Counted from the first letter of the stretch, positions 46,623 to 57,873 are shown. The stretch is DNA of 64,000 bases from Pantoea sp. WMus005 (GCF_013415305.1 NZ_JACBXU010000005.1:124001-188000), one strand, 5' to 3'. Numbers and translations: made by a program. The notes: generated by a model not told the origin, from the sequence alone.

Positions 46623-49028
46623 ATGTCGCAGCAAAAATTTAATAAAGCCCGTTTTAATGCCGCACTGACCCGCCAGTGGCAACAGTTGAGTCTCAACGCC
46701 GCCCAACAGATGACCTCGCACCAGGCGTGGCAGGCGGTCAGCGCGGCACTGGCAGAACTGCTGGACACCCAACCGGCTCCGCGCCCGGCTAAGCAGCAGC
46801 GTCACGTAAATTACCTGTCGATGGAGTTTCTGATTGGTCGTCTGACCGGCAACAATCTGCTGAATCTGGGCTGGTATGACGAGGTTAAAGCAGCGCTGGC
46901 TGAGCAGCAGCTTGATTTAACGGAATTGCTGGAGCAGGAGATCGACCCGGCACTCGGCAACGGCGGGCTGGGACGACTCGCCGCCTGCTACATGGATTCG
47001 ATGGCAACGGTGGGGCAGTCCGCCACCGGCCACGGACTGAATTATCAGTATGGCCTGTTCCGCCAGTCTTTCGGGGAGGGGAAGCAGATCGAAGCGCCCG
47101 ATGACTGGCAGCGTGAACGCTATCCGTGGTTCCGCCACAATGCGGCGCTGGATGTGGAAGTCGCAATGGGGGGCCGGGTAGAAAAGCGGGAAAACGGCGG
47201 TGTACGCTGGCTTCCCGATTTTACGCTGCGTGGCGAGGCCTGGGATTTGCCAGTGACCGGCTACCACAACGGCGTGACACTGCCGCTGCGCCTGTGGCAG
47301 GCAGTGAGTGCGCATCCGTTTGATCTTACGGCCTTTAACGAGGGTAATTTCCTGCAGGCGGAGCAGCCGGGCATTGAGGCGGCAAAACTCACTAAGGTGC
47401 TCTATCCCAATGACAACCATCAGGCCGGCAAACGGCTGCGCCTGATGCAGCAATATTTTCAGTGCGCCTGCGCGGTGGCTGATATCCTCCGCCGTCACCA
47501 TCTGGCGGGACGCAGCATTCACAGCCTGCCTGACTTTGAAGTGATCCAGCTCAACGATACCCATCCGACCATCGCCATCCCGGAGATGCTGCGTGTGCTG
47601 CTGGATGAGCATCAGCTGAGCTGGGATGAGGCATGGCAGATCACCAGCCGGTTGTTTGCTTACACCAACCACACGCTGATGCCGGAGGCGCTGGAGCGCT
47701 GGGATGAGAAGCTGATGCGTAATCTCCTGCCGCGCCACATGCTGATTATCAAAGAGATCAATCAACGGCTGAAAAAGCAGGTGAAACAGCACTGGCCCGA
47801 TGACAAAGCGATGTGGCAAAAACTGGCAGTGGTGGCTGACGGTCAGGTGCGAATGGCCAATCTTTGCGTGGTCAGCGGGTTTGCGGTCAATGGCGTGGCG
47901 GCGCTGCACTCAAGCCTGGTTGTCAGCGATCTCTTTCCGGAATATCACCAGCTCTGGCCGCAAAAATTCCACAACGTCACCAACGGTATCACGCCGCGTC
48001 GCTGGCTGAAACAGTGCAATCCGGCCCTGGCGGAACTGATTGATGAGACGCTGAAAACGGAGTGGGTCAATAACCTTGATGCGTTAAGCGGTCTGGAGTC
48101 CTGTGCCGACGATCAGGCGTTTCGCCAGCGCTATCGCAGCATCAAGCAGCAAAACAAATTGCAGCTTACGGAATATATCGCCCGCCACACAGGCATCATC
48201 GTGAATCCGGCGGCACTGTTCGATGTGCAGATCAAGCGTCTGCATGAGTACAAGCGCCAGCACCTCAGCCTGCTGCATATCCTTTACTGCTATCAGAAGC
48301 TCCTGAATAACCCGGAAGATGTCAGCTTCACGCCTCGGGTATTCCTGTTTGGGGCCAAAGCCGCGCCGGGTTACTACCTGGCGAAAAACATTATCTACGC
48401 CATTAACAAGGTTGCGGAGGTGGTGAACAACGATCCTCGGGTCGGCGACAGGCTCAAAGTGGTGTTTATTCCCGACTACCGCATCACCGTGGCTGAACTG
48501 ATGATCCCGGCAGCCGATCTCTCCGAGCAGATCTCTACAGCCGGTTATGAAGCGTCGGGTACCGGCAACATGAAGCTGGCGCTGAACGGTGCGCTGACTA
48601 TCGGCACGCTGGATGGTGCCAATGTCGAGATTGCCGAACAGGTGGGTGAGGAGAATATCTTTATCTTCGGTCACACCGTGGATGAGGTGAAGGCGCTCAA
48701 GGCGAAAGGCTACAACCCCAAAAAGGTGCGTAAGCAGAATAAGCCGCTGGACGATTTACTGAAATCGCTGGAGAAGGGCAAATTCAGCGACGGAGATAAA
48801 CATGCGTTTGATCTGATGCTTGAGAGCCTGACGAAACATGGCGATCCCTGGCTGGTACTGGCTGATTTCCAGGCCTATATCGAGGCGCAGCAACGGGTAG
48901 AAGCCCTGTGGCATGACCCGGAAGGCTGGACTCGCGCCGCCATCCTCAATACGGCCCGAACCGGCATGTTCAGCTCGGACCGTTCCATTCGTGACTATCA
49001 GCAACGTATCTGGCAGGCACCGCGCTAA
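46623..49028 (+). CDS. malP: Maltodextrin phosphorylase MalP
   Basis: 801 residues from ATG 46623 with GGGAG ahead of it; a longer frame from 46563 would add 20 unrelated residues. GT35 family with the pyridoxal-phosphate lysine in [14 protein letters not shown]. It splits linear maltodextrins to glucose-1-phosphate. In E. coli malPQ is activated by MalT, encoded next door; malT is absent here, and glpR is the upstream neighbour. I could not find a clear MalT box. malQ follows after nine bases. Confidence 0.97.
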   Translation: MSQQKFNKARFNAALTRQWQQLSLNAAQQMTSHQAWQAVSAALAELLDTQPAPRPAKQQRHVNYLSMEFLIGRLTGNNLLNLGWYDEVKAALAEQQLDLTELLEQEIDPALGNGGLGRLAACYMDSMATVGQSATGHGLNYQYGLFRQSFGEGKQIEAPDDWQRERYPWFRHNAALDVEVAMGGRVEKRENGGVRWLPDFTLRGEAWDLPVTGYHNGVTLPLRLWQAVSAHPFDLTAFNEGNFLQAEQPGIEAAKLTKVLYPNDNHQAGKRLRLMQQYFQCACAVADILRRHHLAGRSIHSLPDFEVIQLNDTHPTIAIPEMLRVLLDEHQLSWDEAWQITSRLFAYTNHTLMPEALERWDEKLMRNLLPRHMLIIKEINQRLKKQVKQHWPDDKAMWQKLAVVADGQVRMANLCVVSGFAVNGVAALHSSLVVSDLFPEYHQLWPQKFHNVTNGITPRRWLKQCNPALAELIDETLKTEWVNNLDALSGLESCADDQAFRQRYRSIKQQNKLQLTEYIARHTGIIVNPAALFDVQIKRLHEYKRQHLSLLHILYCYQKLLNNPEDVSFTPRVFLFGAKAAPGYYLAKNIIYAINKVAEVVNNDPRVGDRLKVVFIPDYRITVAELMIPAADLSEQISTAGYEASGTGNMKLALNGALTIGTLDGANVEIAEQVGEENIFIFGHTVDEVKALKAKGYNPKKVRKQNKPLDDLLKSLEKGKFSDGDKHAFDLMLESLTKHGDPWLVLADFQAYIEAQQRVEALWHDPEGWTRAAILNTARTGMFSSDRSIRDYQQRIWQAPR

Positions 49029-49037
49029 GGAGCAGCA

Positions 49038-51119
49038 ATGAAGCAAAATACACTCGATCAGGCCGCCCGTGCCGCAGGAATTTCACTGGATTACATCAAC
49101 GTCAACGGCGAGAAAGAAGCGATCAGCGATGAGACCAAACGCGCGCTGCTGGCGGTGATGAACGATCCGCAGGACACCAAAAAAGCACCGCTGCCGCCGG
49201 TCGCCGTCTTCACCGGCAGTGGCAAGCGGCAGCTGACGCCACAGGGCAGCGGCGTCTACAGCTGGCAGTTGCAGACCGAAAAGGGCAAAACGCTTAGCGG
49301 CGAGTTAACCGCCGGGGAGCCTTTTACGCTGCCTGGCCCGCTGACGCAGGGTTATCACCAGCTGATGCTCAGCAAAGGGAAAAAGAGCTGGCAGACGCGG
49401 ATTATCGTCGCGCCGCGCCGTTGCTATCTGCCGCCAGCGCTGGAGGCGGGAGAGAAACGCTGGGGCGCGCTGGTGCAGCTCTACACCGTGCGATCCGAAC
49501 AGAACTGGGGTATTGGCGACTTTGGCGATCTCGACCAGCTGCTGGTGCAACTGGCTGAGCGTGGCGGCGATTTCGTCGGACTGAATCCGCTGCATGCGCT
49601 TTATCCCGCCAGCGCCGGTTTTGCCAGTCCATACAGTCCGTCATCGCGCCGCTGGCTGAACGTGATTTATATCGACGTCAGTCAGGTAACCGATTTTCAG
49701 CAAAGCGCGGCGGCACAGAAGTGGTGGAAAAGCGCCAAAACCCAGAAGGCGCTGACCAAAGCGCGTGAGGCGGAACGGGTTGACTACGAGGCCGTAATGG
49801 CGCTTAAGCTCGCCGCGTTGCGGCACGCCTGGGCCCATTTCCAGGCGCGTGACAGTGGGAGCGAAGAGCATCAATCCTGGATGGCCTTTGTGCATGAAGG
49901 CGGCGACAGCCTGCGTTATCAGGCGGCCTACGATGGCATCCAGATGGAGCGGCAGGCGGACAAGACACAGCAGGGCGGCTGGCCTGCGTGGCCGGAAGCG
50001 TGGCGCAACAGTCAGTTGCCCGAGGTGCAGCAGTGGTGTGAGCAGCATGAAGAGGAGATCGCCTTCTGGCAGTGGCTGCAATGGCTGGCACAGCAGCAGT
50101 TCTCTGGCTGCTGGACGCACAGTCAGGTGCTGGGCATGAGCGTGGGTCTCTATCGCGATCTGGCGGTTGGCGTAGCGGAAGGCAGCGCGGAAACCTGGCA
50201 CGATCCGGAACTTTATCGCCTCAAGGCCTCAGTCGGTGCGCCACCTGATCGTCTCGGTCCGCTGGGACAGAACTGGGGCTTGCCGCCGATGGATCCGCAT
50301 GTGATGCAGGCGCGTGGTTATCAGCCGTTTATCGACATGCTGCGCGCTAACATGCGCGACTGCGGCGCGTTGCGCATCGACCATGTGATGTCGCTGCTGC
50401 GTCTGTGGTGGGTGCCAGCCGGAGAGACGGCGGATAAAGGCGCCTATGTGGCCTATCCGGTGGACGATCTGCTGGGCATCCTGGCGCTGGAAAGCCACCG
50501 TCTGCGCTGCATGGTGATTGGCGAAGACCTTGGCACTGTGCCTCAGGAGATCGTCAGCCTGCTGCGCAAAAGCGGCGTCTTCTCATGGAAAGTACTCTGG
50601 TTTGAGCAGGAGAAAGATCAGCGCTATCGTGCGCCTCAGGACTATCCACGGCAGTCTATCGCCAGTGCCAGTACTCATGACCTGCCGACGCTGACCGGTT
50701 TCTGGGAGCAGGGTGATCTGGACCTGGGGAAGAAGCTTGGTCTCTATCCGGGCGATGCGGTGAAAGCCTTGCATCAGCAGCGCGCCGCACAAAAGCAGGC
50801 GCTGCTGGATGCGCTGCATCAGGCGGGTGCCTTACCGGCACGCAGTCAGAAGAAGGCAGAGAAGCTGACCATGACGCCTGCGCTGAACCGGGCGATCCAT
50901 CGCTTCCTGGCGGATACCGACAGTGCGTTGCTTGGCCTGCAGCCTGAAGACTGGCTCGGCATGACCACGCCGGTTAACGTGCCCGGCACGGTGGATCAGT
51001 ACCCTAACTGGCGACGCAAACTGAGTAAAACGCTGGAGGAGATCTTTGCGGACAAGGAAGTGAATGCGTTGCTGAAGGTGGTCAGCGAGCAGCGTCAGTC
51101 AGGAAAGAAAGAGAAGTAA
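49038..51119 (+). CDS. malQ: 4-alpha-glucanotransferase MalQ (amylomaltase)
   Basis: 693 residues (E. coli 694). GH77 family: WGIGDFGDLDQLLVQLAERG, LRIDHVMSLLRLWWVP with the catalytic Asp, and IGEDLGTVPQEI with the acid/base Glu; STHDLPTLTGFW holds the third carboxylate. It moves glucan chains between maltodextrins so that MalP can keep working. AAGGAG overlaps the malP stop region. Confidence 0.97.
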   Translation: MKQNTLDQAARAAGISLDYINVNGEKEAISDETKRALLAVMNDPQDTKKAPLPPVAVFTGSGKRQLTPQGSGVYSWQLQTEKGKTLSGELTAGEPFTLPGPLTQGYHQLMLSKGKKSWQTRIIVAPRRCYLPPALEAGEKRWGALVQLYTVRSEQNWGIGDFGDLDQLLVQLAERGGDFVGLNPLHALYPASAGFASPYSPSSRRWLNVIYIDVSQVTDFQQSAAAQKWWKSAKTQKALTKAREAERVDYEAVMALKLAALRHAWAHFQARDSGSEEHQSWMAFVHEGGDSLRYQAAYDGIQMERQADKTQQGGWPAWPEAWRNSQLPEVQQWCEQHEEEIAFWQWLQWLAQQQFSGCWTHSQVLGMSVGLYRDLAVGVAEGSAETWHDPELYRLKASVGAPPDRLGPLGQNWGLPPMDPHVMQARGYQPFIDMLRANMRDCGALRIDHVMSLLRLWWVPAGETADKGAYVAYPVDDLLGILALESHRLRCMVIGEDLGTVPQEIVSLLRKSGVFSWKVLWFEQEKDQRYRAPQDYPRQSIASASTHDLPTLTGFWEQGDLDLGKKLGLYPGDAVKALHQQRAAQKQALLDALHQAGALPARSQKKAEKLTMTPALNRAIHRFLADTDSALLGLQPEDWLGMTTPVNVPGTVDQYPNWRRKLSKTLEEIFADKEVNALLKVVSEQRQSGKKEK

Positions 51120-51135
51120 GCAGGGTAATAAAATA

Positions 51136-51158
51136 GCGCGGCAGTCAGACTGCCGCGC
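51136..51158. terminator. Bidirectional terminator between malQ and nfuA
   Basis: Perfect 10-bp stem GCGCGGCAGT (51136-51145) / ACTGCCGCGC (51149-51158) with a 3-base loop; flanked by AAATA and ATTAT. It separates two convergent genes. Confidence 0.75.
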
Positions 51159-51165
51159 ATTATCA

Positions 51166-51741
51166 TCAGTAGAACGAGTGTTCGCCGCGCTGATGCTCGG
51201 TAATATCCCGTACGCCTTTCAGTTCCGGGAAGGCAGCCAGCAGCTCCTTCTCAATACCATCTTTCAGAGTCACGTCGATCATCGAACAGCCGTTACAGCC
51301 TCCGCCGAACTGCAGAATGGCGTAGCCCTCATCGGTGATCTCCATCAGCGACACACGACCACCGTGGCCCGCCAGCTGTGGGTTGATCTGCGCCTGAAGC
51401 AGATATTCAACGCGCTCAACCATTGGCGCATCATCAGAGACTTTACGCATTTTGGCATTCGGCGCTTTCAGCGTCAGCTGAGAACCCAGATTGTCGGTTA
51501 CGAAGTCGATCTCTGCATCTTCCAGATAAGGTTTGCTCAGTTCATCAACATACGCTGAGAGCTTCTCGAACTTCAGTTCAGTATCGGTGGCTTCAACGGC
51601 ATCGGGCGGACAGTAAGAGACGCCACACTCGGCTGTTGGCGTACCCGGGTTAATCACGAATACGCGAATCTGGGTGCCATCTTCTTGTTTGGATAGCAGT
51701 TTAGAAAAATGTTCCTGGGCAGAGTCAGTAATTCGGATCAT
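51166..51741 (-). CDS. nfuA: Fe-S biogenesis protein NfuA
   Basis: 191 residues, as in E. coli. The N-terminal degenerate A-type domain (Cys39, Cys44) is followed by a Nfu domain with Cys149 and Cys152 in GGGCNGCSM, which bind a [4Fe-4S] cluster at the dimer interface. It carries clusters to targets such as lipoyl synthase, and protects under oxidative stress or iron limitation. Downstream of gntX on the same strand, 58 bases apart. Confidence 0.97.
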   Translation of the reverse strand: MIRITDSAQEHFSKLLSKQEDGTQIRVFVINPGTPTAECGVSYCPPDAVEATDTELKFEKLSAYVDELSKPYLEDAEIDFVTDNLGSQLTLKAPNAKMRKVSDDAPMVERVEYLLQAQINPQLAGHGGRVSLMEITDEGYAILQFGGGCNGCSMIDVTLKDGIEKELLAAFPELKGVRDITEHQRGEHSFY

Positions 51742-51799
51742 GTCGATTGCTCAATAGTTGACTAATTTAGTTGGTTATAATACGCCCATCAATGACGCT

Positions 51800-52480
51800 C
51801 TACAAGGTACGGCACAGGCACCAGACCTGCACGCTGGCGGCACCCTGCGCCAGTAACAGGCGGCTGATTTCATCTACGGTACTGCCGGTAGTAATGACAT
51901 CATCCAGCAAGGCGATATGGCGTCCCTGCACCGCCATTTCAAGGCGGAAAGCACCCTGTAAGTTGGTGCGGCGCTGGCGGGCGCTGAGCTTATGCTGTAA
52001 TGCGCCCCTTCGCTTGCGGGAAAGTCCTTCGCGCCATTCACATCCCAGCCAGTGTGCCAGCGGTGCGGCCAGCAATACCGTCTGATTAAAGCCACGCTGC
52101 CAGCGTCGTCGCCGATGCAGCGGAACCGGCAGCAACAGATCGGGACGCGGCACCGTGCTGTGCCGGTAAACATTAAGCCAGCTTAGCAAAATCAGCCGCG
52201 CCAGCATCACTCTAAGTGCGGTTATGTGAGAAAATTTCAGCTGATTAACCCACTGGCTGAACGGCGGACAATAGTCATTAACGCAGACCAGCGCCTGCCA
52301 GGCGGGCGGTTTAAGCTGGCAGCGGCCACAGGCGACTTTTGCTGAACCTGCCGGTAATCCGCAGCGCGGACAGAGCAATGGTAACGGCGGTAATCTGCGT
52401 AAACATAAGCTGCAGATGCCATGACGTGCTATCCGCAAGGGCATCTGGCATAGCCAACACAGGGCGGGCATTGCTAGCAT
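51800..52480 (-). CDS. gntX: ComF-family phosphoribosyltransferase-like protein GntX
   Basis: 226 residues (E. coli GntX 227). Six cysteines in three CxxC pairs (C8/C11, C23/C26, C37/C40) plus C51/C54 suggest a zinc-binding N-terminal domain. The C-terminal half has the phosphoribosyltransferase PRPP loop LLDDVITTGSTVDE. Required for gluconate use by a then-unmapped route in older E. coli work, and related to ComFC of DNA uptake systems; the real role is unclear. It overlaps nothing and is divergent from bioH. Confidence 0.92.
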   Translation of the reverse strand: MLAMPALCWLCQMPLRIARHGICSLCLRRLPPLPLLCPRCGLPAGSAKVACGRCQLKPPAWQALVCVNDYCPPFSQWVNQLKFSHITALRVMLARLILLSWLNVYRHSTVPRPDLLLPVPLHRRRRWQRGFNQTVLLAAPLAHWLGCEWREGLSRKRRGALQHKLSARQRRTNLQGAFRLEMAVQGRHIALLDDVITTGSTVDEISRLLLAQGAASVQVWCLCRTL

Positions 52481-52515
52481 AGCGACCTCCTTATCAATTT
52501 TCGGGATAGTAACTG

Positions 52516-53292
52516 ATGACGTCGCTCTACTGGCACACCTGCGGAGAAGGAAAACGCGATCTTGTGCTGCTGCACGGATGGGGACTGAATGCCGAAGTCT
52601 GGCAAAGCATTATTCCGCGACTCAGCCCGCACTATCGCCTGCATCTGGTCGATCTGCCCGGTTATGGCCGCAGTCAGAATTTTGGCGCGCTGACGCTGGA
52701 GCAGATGGCTGAGCAGGTGCGACCGTTGTTGCCACCGCAGGCGATTATTGCAGGCTGGTCGCTTGGCGGACTGGTGGCGACGCAGCTGGCGCTGACCGCG
52801 CCAGAAAAACTGGCTGCACTGATTACTGTTGCGTCGTCACCCTGTTTCACCGCCACAGAGCGCTGGCCCGGCATTAAACCGGAGACGCTGCAGAACTTCC
52901 AGCAGATGCTCAGCAACGACTTTCAGCGCACGGTAGAGCGCTTTCTGGCGCTGCAGACGCTGGGCACGGAAACGGCGCGTGCCGATGCGAGGCAGCTGAA
53001 AGAGGTGGTGCTGTCACAACCGATGCCAGAGGTACCGGTACTCGATGGCGGCCTGGAGATTCTGCGTCAGGTCGATCTGCGCGCTGCGTTACCACAGATT
53101 ACATTGCCGTTCCTGCGACTCTATGGCGCGTTAGATGGACTGGTGCCGCGCCGGATTGCCGCAGAGATAGATGAAATGTTGCCAGCCTCACCGTCAGTGA
53201 TTATCGAAAAAGCCGCACATGCGCCTTTCATTTCCCATCCTGAGACCTTTTGTCAGCATATTGTTAATTTCATCAGTGATTTAGCGGGATAA
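52516..53292 (+). CDS. bioH: Pimeloyl-ACP methyl ester esterase BioH
   Basis: 258 residues. Alpha/beta hydrolase fold with catalytic Ser82 in GWSLGG, Asp207 in YGALDG and His235 in [10 protein letters not shown], exactly at E. coli positions. It removes the methyl group of pimeloyl-ACP methyl ester, ending the fatty-acid-type route to pimeloyl-ACP in biotin synthesis. Divergent from gntX, as in E. coli. Confidence 0.97.
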   Translation: MTSLYWHTCGEGKRDLVLLHGWGLNAEVWQSIIPRLSPHYRLHLVDLPGYGRSQNFGALTLEQMAEQVRPLLPPQAIIAGWSLGGLVATQLALTAPEKLAALITVASSPCFTATERWPGIKPETLQNFQQMLSNDFQRTVERFLALQTLGTETARADARQLKEVVLSQPMPEVPVLDGGLEILRQVDLRAALPQITLPFLRLYGALDGLVPRRIAAEIDEMLPASPSVIIEKAAHAPFISHPETFCQHIVNFISDLAG

Positions 53293-53462
53293 TCATGCTT
53301 TAAGTTGGCAAAATCTCAGGCAGCAGTAATACTTCTCTCTGTAAGCAAGGCCGCTGCAATTTTATGTGATTAGTCACGGAAATGACTATGCCGTTCCATA
53401 CTGCCTTACGCGTTTAGCTGCTGCTTACATCTCACAATGGATCATGAATGAGGGTAAACATA

Positions 53463-53732
53463 ATGAAGGTTTTCAAATGGGTTGTGGCTTCAATGATGAT
53501 GGGCGCGATGTCATTTTCTGCGATGGCAGCAAAAGAAGTCACCCAGGAAGAAGTTAAGACAATGAACCTGCAAAAGATCGGCAACGTTAACACCACGGCG
53601 GAAACCACCTCGCCAATGGATGCTAAAAAAGTGCTGTCGAAGCTCGCTGACGAAAAAGGCGGTAAATATTACCGGGTGATCGCTGGCCGCGAACACGGTA
53701 AATTCAGCGCTACGGCTGAAGTCTACAAGTAA
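53463..53732 (+). CDS. DUF1471 (YdgH/BhsA/McbA) small periplasmic protein
   Basis: 89 residues from ATG 53463, with GAGGG ahead. A signal peptide ends around AMAA before KEVT. The rest is a single DUF1471 domain: IGNVNTT...SPMDAKKVLSKLADEKGG, then a Y-R-V-I strand and the final FSATAEVYK, as in YhcN and its relatives. Members respond to acid, oxidative or metal stress and biofilm conditions. This copy has no obvious E. coli orthologue at this position. Its stop abuts the stop of the convergent gene with no base between. Confidence 0.85.
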   Translation: MKVFKWVVASMMMGAMSFSAMAAKEVTQEEVKTMNLQKIGNVNTTAETTSPMDAKKVLSKLADEKGGKYYRVIAGREHGKFSATAEVYK

Positions 53733-55418
53733 TTAACGTAGCCACATGAACTGCCAGGCATCCAGCTTAACCGGCTGGGTGCCATCAACCTTCTCCCCGC
53801 TCACCACATCCTGCAACGTATGCGCCACCGGCAATCGCGTTTCCACCGACCGACCACTCAGATTAAACACGCACAGCAACCCCTCGCCGCTTTCAGGCTG
53901 ATGACGGCTCAGCACCAGCACGGTGTTTTCGCTGTCATATAACGTCATCGGATTATCGGGATGGAAGGCCGGCTGGCGACGACGCAGCTGGATCAGCTGG
54001 CCGAGCCGGGTATAAATCTGCTGCCGCAGCCAGTCACCCCCCGCCAGTGCCGTCTCAATCTGCTGTAAATCATACTTCTGACGATTAATCGCCCGGTTGT
54101 GTCCGGCGGCCCGCACGCCATCATAATGGTTACGACCGCCCAGAATGCTCTGGATATAGATGGCAGGCACGCCAGGAAAGACCAGCAGAATCGCATGGGC
54201 CAGTAAAAAGCGTTTCAGCCGGGTGTTGTCGTCGTCCTCTTCACGGTTGAGCGCATCCAGATAGGTGACGTTGATTTCATAGGGGCTGGTGGTGCCGTCA
54301 GGATTGTTTTTATAGGAGACCAGCGCGCCTTCCAGCGCCAGATCGCGCACCAGCGCCACAATCTCCACTTCAGACAAAATGCCGCGTGCTGGATTAAGCC
54401 CAATGCCATCGTGTGACGCGAGGAAGTTGAAGAAGGTGGTGTCATTACTGCTGAGATCCAGTGAGCTGGCCCACTGCCGCAGCGCGCGCGCCGATCCGGT
54501 ATGAATAGCATGCAGCACCAGTGGTGGCAGAGAAAACTGATAGACCATCTGCGCCTCATCGTGCCCGTTACCCAGATAGCTGATGTTGTCCTGATGCGGC
54601 ACGTTGGTCTCGGTAATAATCACCGTGCCGGGCGCGACATGGTCGGCAATGGCGCGAAACAGCTTCACCAGCTGGTGGGTTTTTTCCAGATGAATACAGC
54701 GCGTGCCGGGCGTTTTCCACATGTAGCCAACCGCATCGAGGCGCACATAGTCGGCGCCGCGTATCAGGTAGTCGAGCAGCACGTTGACCATGCGCAGCAA
54801 CACCTCAGGATTGGCAAAATTAAGGTCAATCTGATCGGCGCTGAAGGTGGTCCAGATAAAGCGGGTATCGCCATCGGCCATTTTAAACGGCGTCAGCAGC
54901 GGCGAGGTGCGCGGGCGCGTGACGGCGCTGAGATCGGTGGCGGGCGGCATGCTGATAAAGAAATCATTCCAGCCGGGATCCTGCGCCAGGAAGTGGCTGA
55001 ACCAGGCACTCTTAGCCGACATATGGTTGCAGACGAAGTCGAACATCAGCCGGGTTTCCTGATGCAGGCGCGCAATATCCTGCCAGTCGCCGCACACGGG
55101 ATCGACCTGATGATAATCAATCACCGAAAAGCCGTCGTCGGACGACCAGGGGAAAAAGGGCAGCAGATGAACCAGCGGAAACGTGGATTGCAGGTGCTGC
55201 TGATAGAAGCGTGAAAAGGTGCTGAGCGTGGGTTTATCGGCTTCCCGAAACTGATCGGCATAGGTGATCAGCACCACATCCTGTTCATCCCAGTGGGCCT
55301 TTCGCGGCAGCTTGATCGCCTCGTGGGCGGTCGCGATGTCAGACCGCAGGCGCGCAAAGGTCGCCTCCGGAAATGTGCCAGCATAAATCTTATCAATCAG
55401 ATCGGTGATCGTTTCCAT
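53733..55418 (-). CDS. GH13_18 glucoside phosphorylase, probably glucosylglycerate phosphorylase (YcjM-like)
   Basis: 561 residues with a GH13 barrel close to sucrose phosphorylase. The nucleophile is Asp228 in YVRLDAVGYMWK, the acid/base Glu270 in ITETNVPHQ, and the third carboxylate Asp337 in ASHDGIG. The stretch KTPGTRCIHLEKTHQLVK and the length fit the YcjM branch, which in E. coli splits 2-O-alpha-glucosylglycerate with phosphate to glucose-1-phosphate and glycerate. The substrate here is inferred from subgroup, not shown. It is alone: no transporter, kinase or regulator adjoins it. It takes the place of feoABC and yhgA of E. coli. The upstream gene is yhgF on the same strand, 127 bases away. 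Confidence 0.82.
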   Translation of the reverse strand: METITDLIDKIYAGTFPEATFARLRSDIATAHEAIKLPRKAHWDEQDVVLITYADQFREADKPTLSTFSRFYQQHLQSTFPLVHLLPFFPWSSDDGFSVIDYHQVDPVCGDWQDIARLHQETRLMFDFVCNHMSAKSAWFSHFLAQDPGWNDFFISMPPATDLSAVTRPRTSPLLTPFKMADGDTRFIWTTFSADQIDLNFANPEVLLRMVNVLLDYLIRGADYVRLDAVGYMWKTPGTRCIHLEKTHQLVKLFRAIADHVAPGTVIITETNVPHQDNISYLGNGHDEAQMVYQFSLPPLVLHAIHTGSARALRQWASSLDLSSNDTTFFNFLASHDGIGLNPARGILSEVEIVALVRDLALEGALVSYKNNPDGTTSPYEINVTYLDALNREEDDDNTRLKRFLLAHAILLVFPGVPAIYIQSILGGRNHYDGVRAAGHNRAINRQKYDLQQIETALAGGDWLRQQIYTRLGQLIQLRRRQPAFHPDNPMTLYDSENTVLVLSRHQPESGEGLLCVFNLSGRSVETRLPVAHTLQDVVSGEKVDGTQPVKLDAWQFMWLR

Positions 55419-55517
55419 CGTGAATTGGGTGCCACAGCAGGTGTTGTTTTTATGACAGGCGTCTTTTTAGCGTAGCGCGATGATGGGGATTTTCAACCGT
55501 GAAGGAAGACGTGAAGA

Positions 55518-55537
55518 GGGGGCCAGATGTGGCCCCC
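55518..55537 (-). terminator. Terminator of yhgF
   Basis: Stem GGGGGCCA (55518-55525) / TGGCCCCC (55530-55537), loop GATG. On the minus strand the following bases are TCTTCACGTCTTCC, so the T run is weak. Confidence 0.6.
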
Positions 55538-55545
55538 TGAAAAGC

Positions 55546-57873
55546 TTAGCGTTTTTTACCCAAAGCGGCGGCCAGTGCATCACTCATCGCACTGTTACCG
55601 GCGGATGAACTGACCGGACGCGGACGGCCTTTACCGGCAGCCGGACGTTTCTCTTCGCGCGGCGCGGCATTCTTCGCGCCACCCCGTGCATTGCCTTCGC
55701 CCGGCTGCTCATCAAGACGCATAGTCAGGGCAATACGTTTGCGCTGGAGATCGACTTCCATCACTTTCACTTTGACAATATCGCCCGCTTTCACCACCTG
55801 ATGCGGATCTTCCACGAAGCGATCAGCGAGCGAGGAGATATGCACCAGGCCATCCTGATGGACACCGATATCCACAAACGCACCAAAGTTAGTGACGTTG
55901 GTGACGGCACCTTCAAGGATCATGCCCGGCGTCAAATCGTTCAGGGTTTCGACGCCTTCCGCGAACTGTGCAGTTTTAAACTCAGGACGCGGATCGCGGC
56001 CCGGTTTCTCCAGCTCTTTCATGATGTCGGTGACGGTCGGCAGACCAAAACGTTCATCAATGAAATCACGCGGGCTGAGATTACGCAGGCTGCCCGCGTT
56101 GCCCATCAGATCGTTCAGCGCCTGCTCGGTGGCGGCCAGAATGCGTTCGACAACCGGATAGGCTTCCGGGTGAACGGTCGAGGCATCCAGCGGATTATCG
56201 CCATGGTTGATGCGCAGGAAGCCCGCACACTGTTCAAAGGCTTTTGGCCCAAGACGGCTTACTTTTAGCAACTGCTGGCGGTTCTGGAAACGGCCGTTCT
56301 CATCACGCCAGCCGACAATGTTCTGCGCCATCATGCGCGTCAGGCCCGCGACGCGGGTCAGCAGCGGTACTGAGGCGGTATTGAGGTCAACGCCGACGGC
56401 GTTCACGCAATCTTCCACTACGGCATCGAGTTTCTTCGCCAGCTGGCTCTGACTGACATCATGCTGATACTGGCCTACACCGATTGATTTCGGGTCGATT
56501 TTCACCAGTTCAGCCAGCGGATCCTGCAGACGGCGGGCAATCGACACCGCGCCACGCAGCGAAACATCGAGATCCGGGAACTCCAGCGCCGCCAGTTCAG
56601 AGGCCGAGTAAACCGAGGCCCCGGCTTCACTGACAATCACTTTCTGCGCCGTAACCTGCGGGAACTGCTGCTGCAAATCCAGGAAGAAGCGCTCGGTTTC
56701 ACGTGAAGCCGTACCGTTGCCAATCGCCACCAGCTCAACCTGATGCCTGATACAGAGCGCGGCTACCGCGGCGGCGGCTTTGGCAGTCTGACCGGTGTGC
56801 GGATAGACGGTATCGGTCGCCACGACTTTACCGGTGGCATCGACCACCGCCACTTTGACGCCGGTGCGCAGGCCGGGATCCAGTCCCATGGTGGCGCGCA
56901 TGCCCGCAGGGGCTGCCATCAGTAAATCGTGCAGGTTGCGGGCAAAGACGTTAATGGCTTCATCTTCTGCGCGTTCGCGCACCGTGCCCATCAGCTCCGT
57001 TTCCAGATGCAGCATCACCTTGATGCGCCACGTCCAGCTCACTACCGCTTTACGCCAGCTGTCGGCCGGTGCGTTGTTCAGACGCAGGTTCAGGTGTTCA
57101 GCAATCAGCGTTTCGCCGTGGCTTTCTCGCGGCGCTTCATCAAACTGCGGATCGGCATTCAGCGAGAGTTGCAGTACGCCTTCGTTGCGGCCACGCAGCA
57201 TTGCCAGCGCACGGTGCGACGGCACGCCGCTCAGGGCCTCGTGGTGATCGAAGTAGTCGCGGAACTTCGCGCCCGCTTCCTCTTTCCCTTCCACCACGCG
57301 TGACACCAGATGGGCATTTTTCCACAGGTAGTTACGCACTTTCGCCAGCAGCGCGGCGTCTTCAGCGAAACGCTCCATCAGAATATAGCGGGCCCCATCC
57401 AGTGCGGCACGGACGTCGGCGATGCCTTTGTCGGCATCGACATACTGCTCAGCAAGCTGCTCAGGAATGTGTGACGGCGCCTGCCAGAGCGTGTCCGCCA
57501 GCGGTTCCAGACCAGCTTCAATAGCGATCTGTCCACGCGTCCGGCGTTTCTGTTTGTAGGGCAGGTAGAGATCTTCAAGCTCGGTTTTACTGAGGGTAGT
57601 GTTGATGGCGCGGGCGAGGTCGTCAGTGAGTTTACCCTGATCGTCAATCGACTTCAGAATCGACTGGCGTCGCTCTTCAAGTTCACGCAGATAGCTGAGA
57701 CGGGTTTCCAGCTGGCGCAGTTGGGTATCATCCAGCCCGCCGGTGACCTCTTTACGATAGCGTGCGATAAACGGCACGGTATTCCCTTCATCTAACAGGC
57801 GAACGGCGGCGTCAACCTGCTCTGGTCGCGCCTGTAGCTCACTGGCAATTATCTGGCTCAGAACTTTCATCAT
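55546..57873 (-). CDS. yhgF: Transcription accessory protein Tex (YhgF)
   Basis: 775 residues (E. coli 773). N-terminal helical repeats, a YqgF-like domain ([16 protein letters not shown]), tandem helix-hairpin-helix motifs ([17 protein letters not shown]) and a C-terminal S1 RNA-binding domain ([22 protein letters not shown]). The end is a basic Arg/Pro tail. Tex relates to the eukaryotic elongation factor Spt6; its precise bacterial role is uncertain. It starts 103 bases after greB on the same strand. Confidence 0.96.
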   Translation of the reverse strand: MMKVLSQIIASELQARPEQVDAAVRLLDEGNTVPFIARYRKEVTGGLDDTQLRQLETRLSYLRELEERRQSILKSIDDQGKLTDDLARAINTTLSKTELEDLYLPYKQKRRTRGQIAIEAGLEPLADTLWQAPSHIPEQLAEQYVDADKGIADVRAALDGARYILMERFAEDAALLAKVRNYLWKNAHLVSRVVEGKEEAGAKFRDYFDHHEALSGVPSHRALAMLRGRNEGVLQLSLNADPQFDEAPRESHGETLIAEHLNLRLNNAPADSWRKAVVSWTWRIKVMLHLETELMGTVRERAEDEAINVFARNLHDLLMAAPAGMRATMGLDPGLRTGVKVAVVDATGKVVATDTVYPHTGQTAKAAAAVAALCIRHQVELVAIGNGTASRETERFFLDLQQQFPQVTAQKVIVSEAGASVYSASELAALEFPDLDVSLRGAVSIARRLQDPLAELVKIDPKSIGVGQYQHDVSQSQLAKKLDAVVEDCVNAVGVDLNTASVPLLTRVAGLTRMMAQNIVGWRDENGRFQNRQQLLKVSRLGPKAFEQCAGFLRINHGDNPLDASTVHPEAYPVVERILAATEQALNDLMGNAGSLRNLSPRDFIDERFGLPTVTDIMKELEKPGRDPRPEFKTAQFAEGVETLNDLTPGMILEGAVTNVTNFGAFVDIGVHQDGLVHISSLADRFVEDPHQVVKAGDIVKVKVMEVDLQRKRIALTMRLDEQPGEGNARGGAKNAAPREEKRPAAGKGRPRPVSSSAGNSAMSDALAAALGKKR

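Noticed and set aside
30334..49028. glgP and malP as a recent duplication.
   Set aside because: They differ in length and through most of the sequence and each sits in its own conserved operon; the two families are ancient paralogues.
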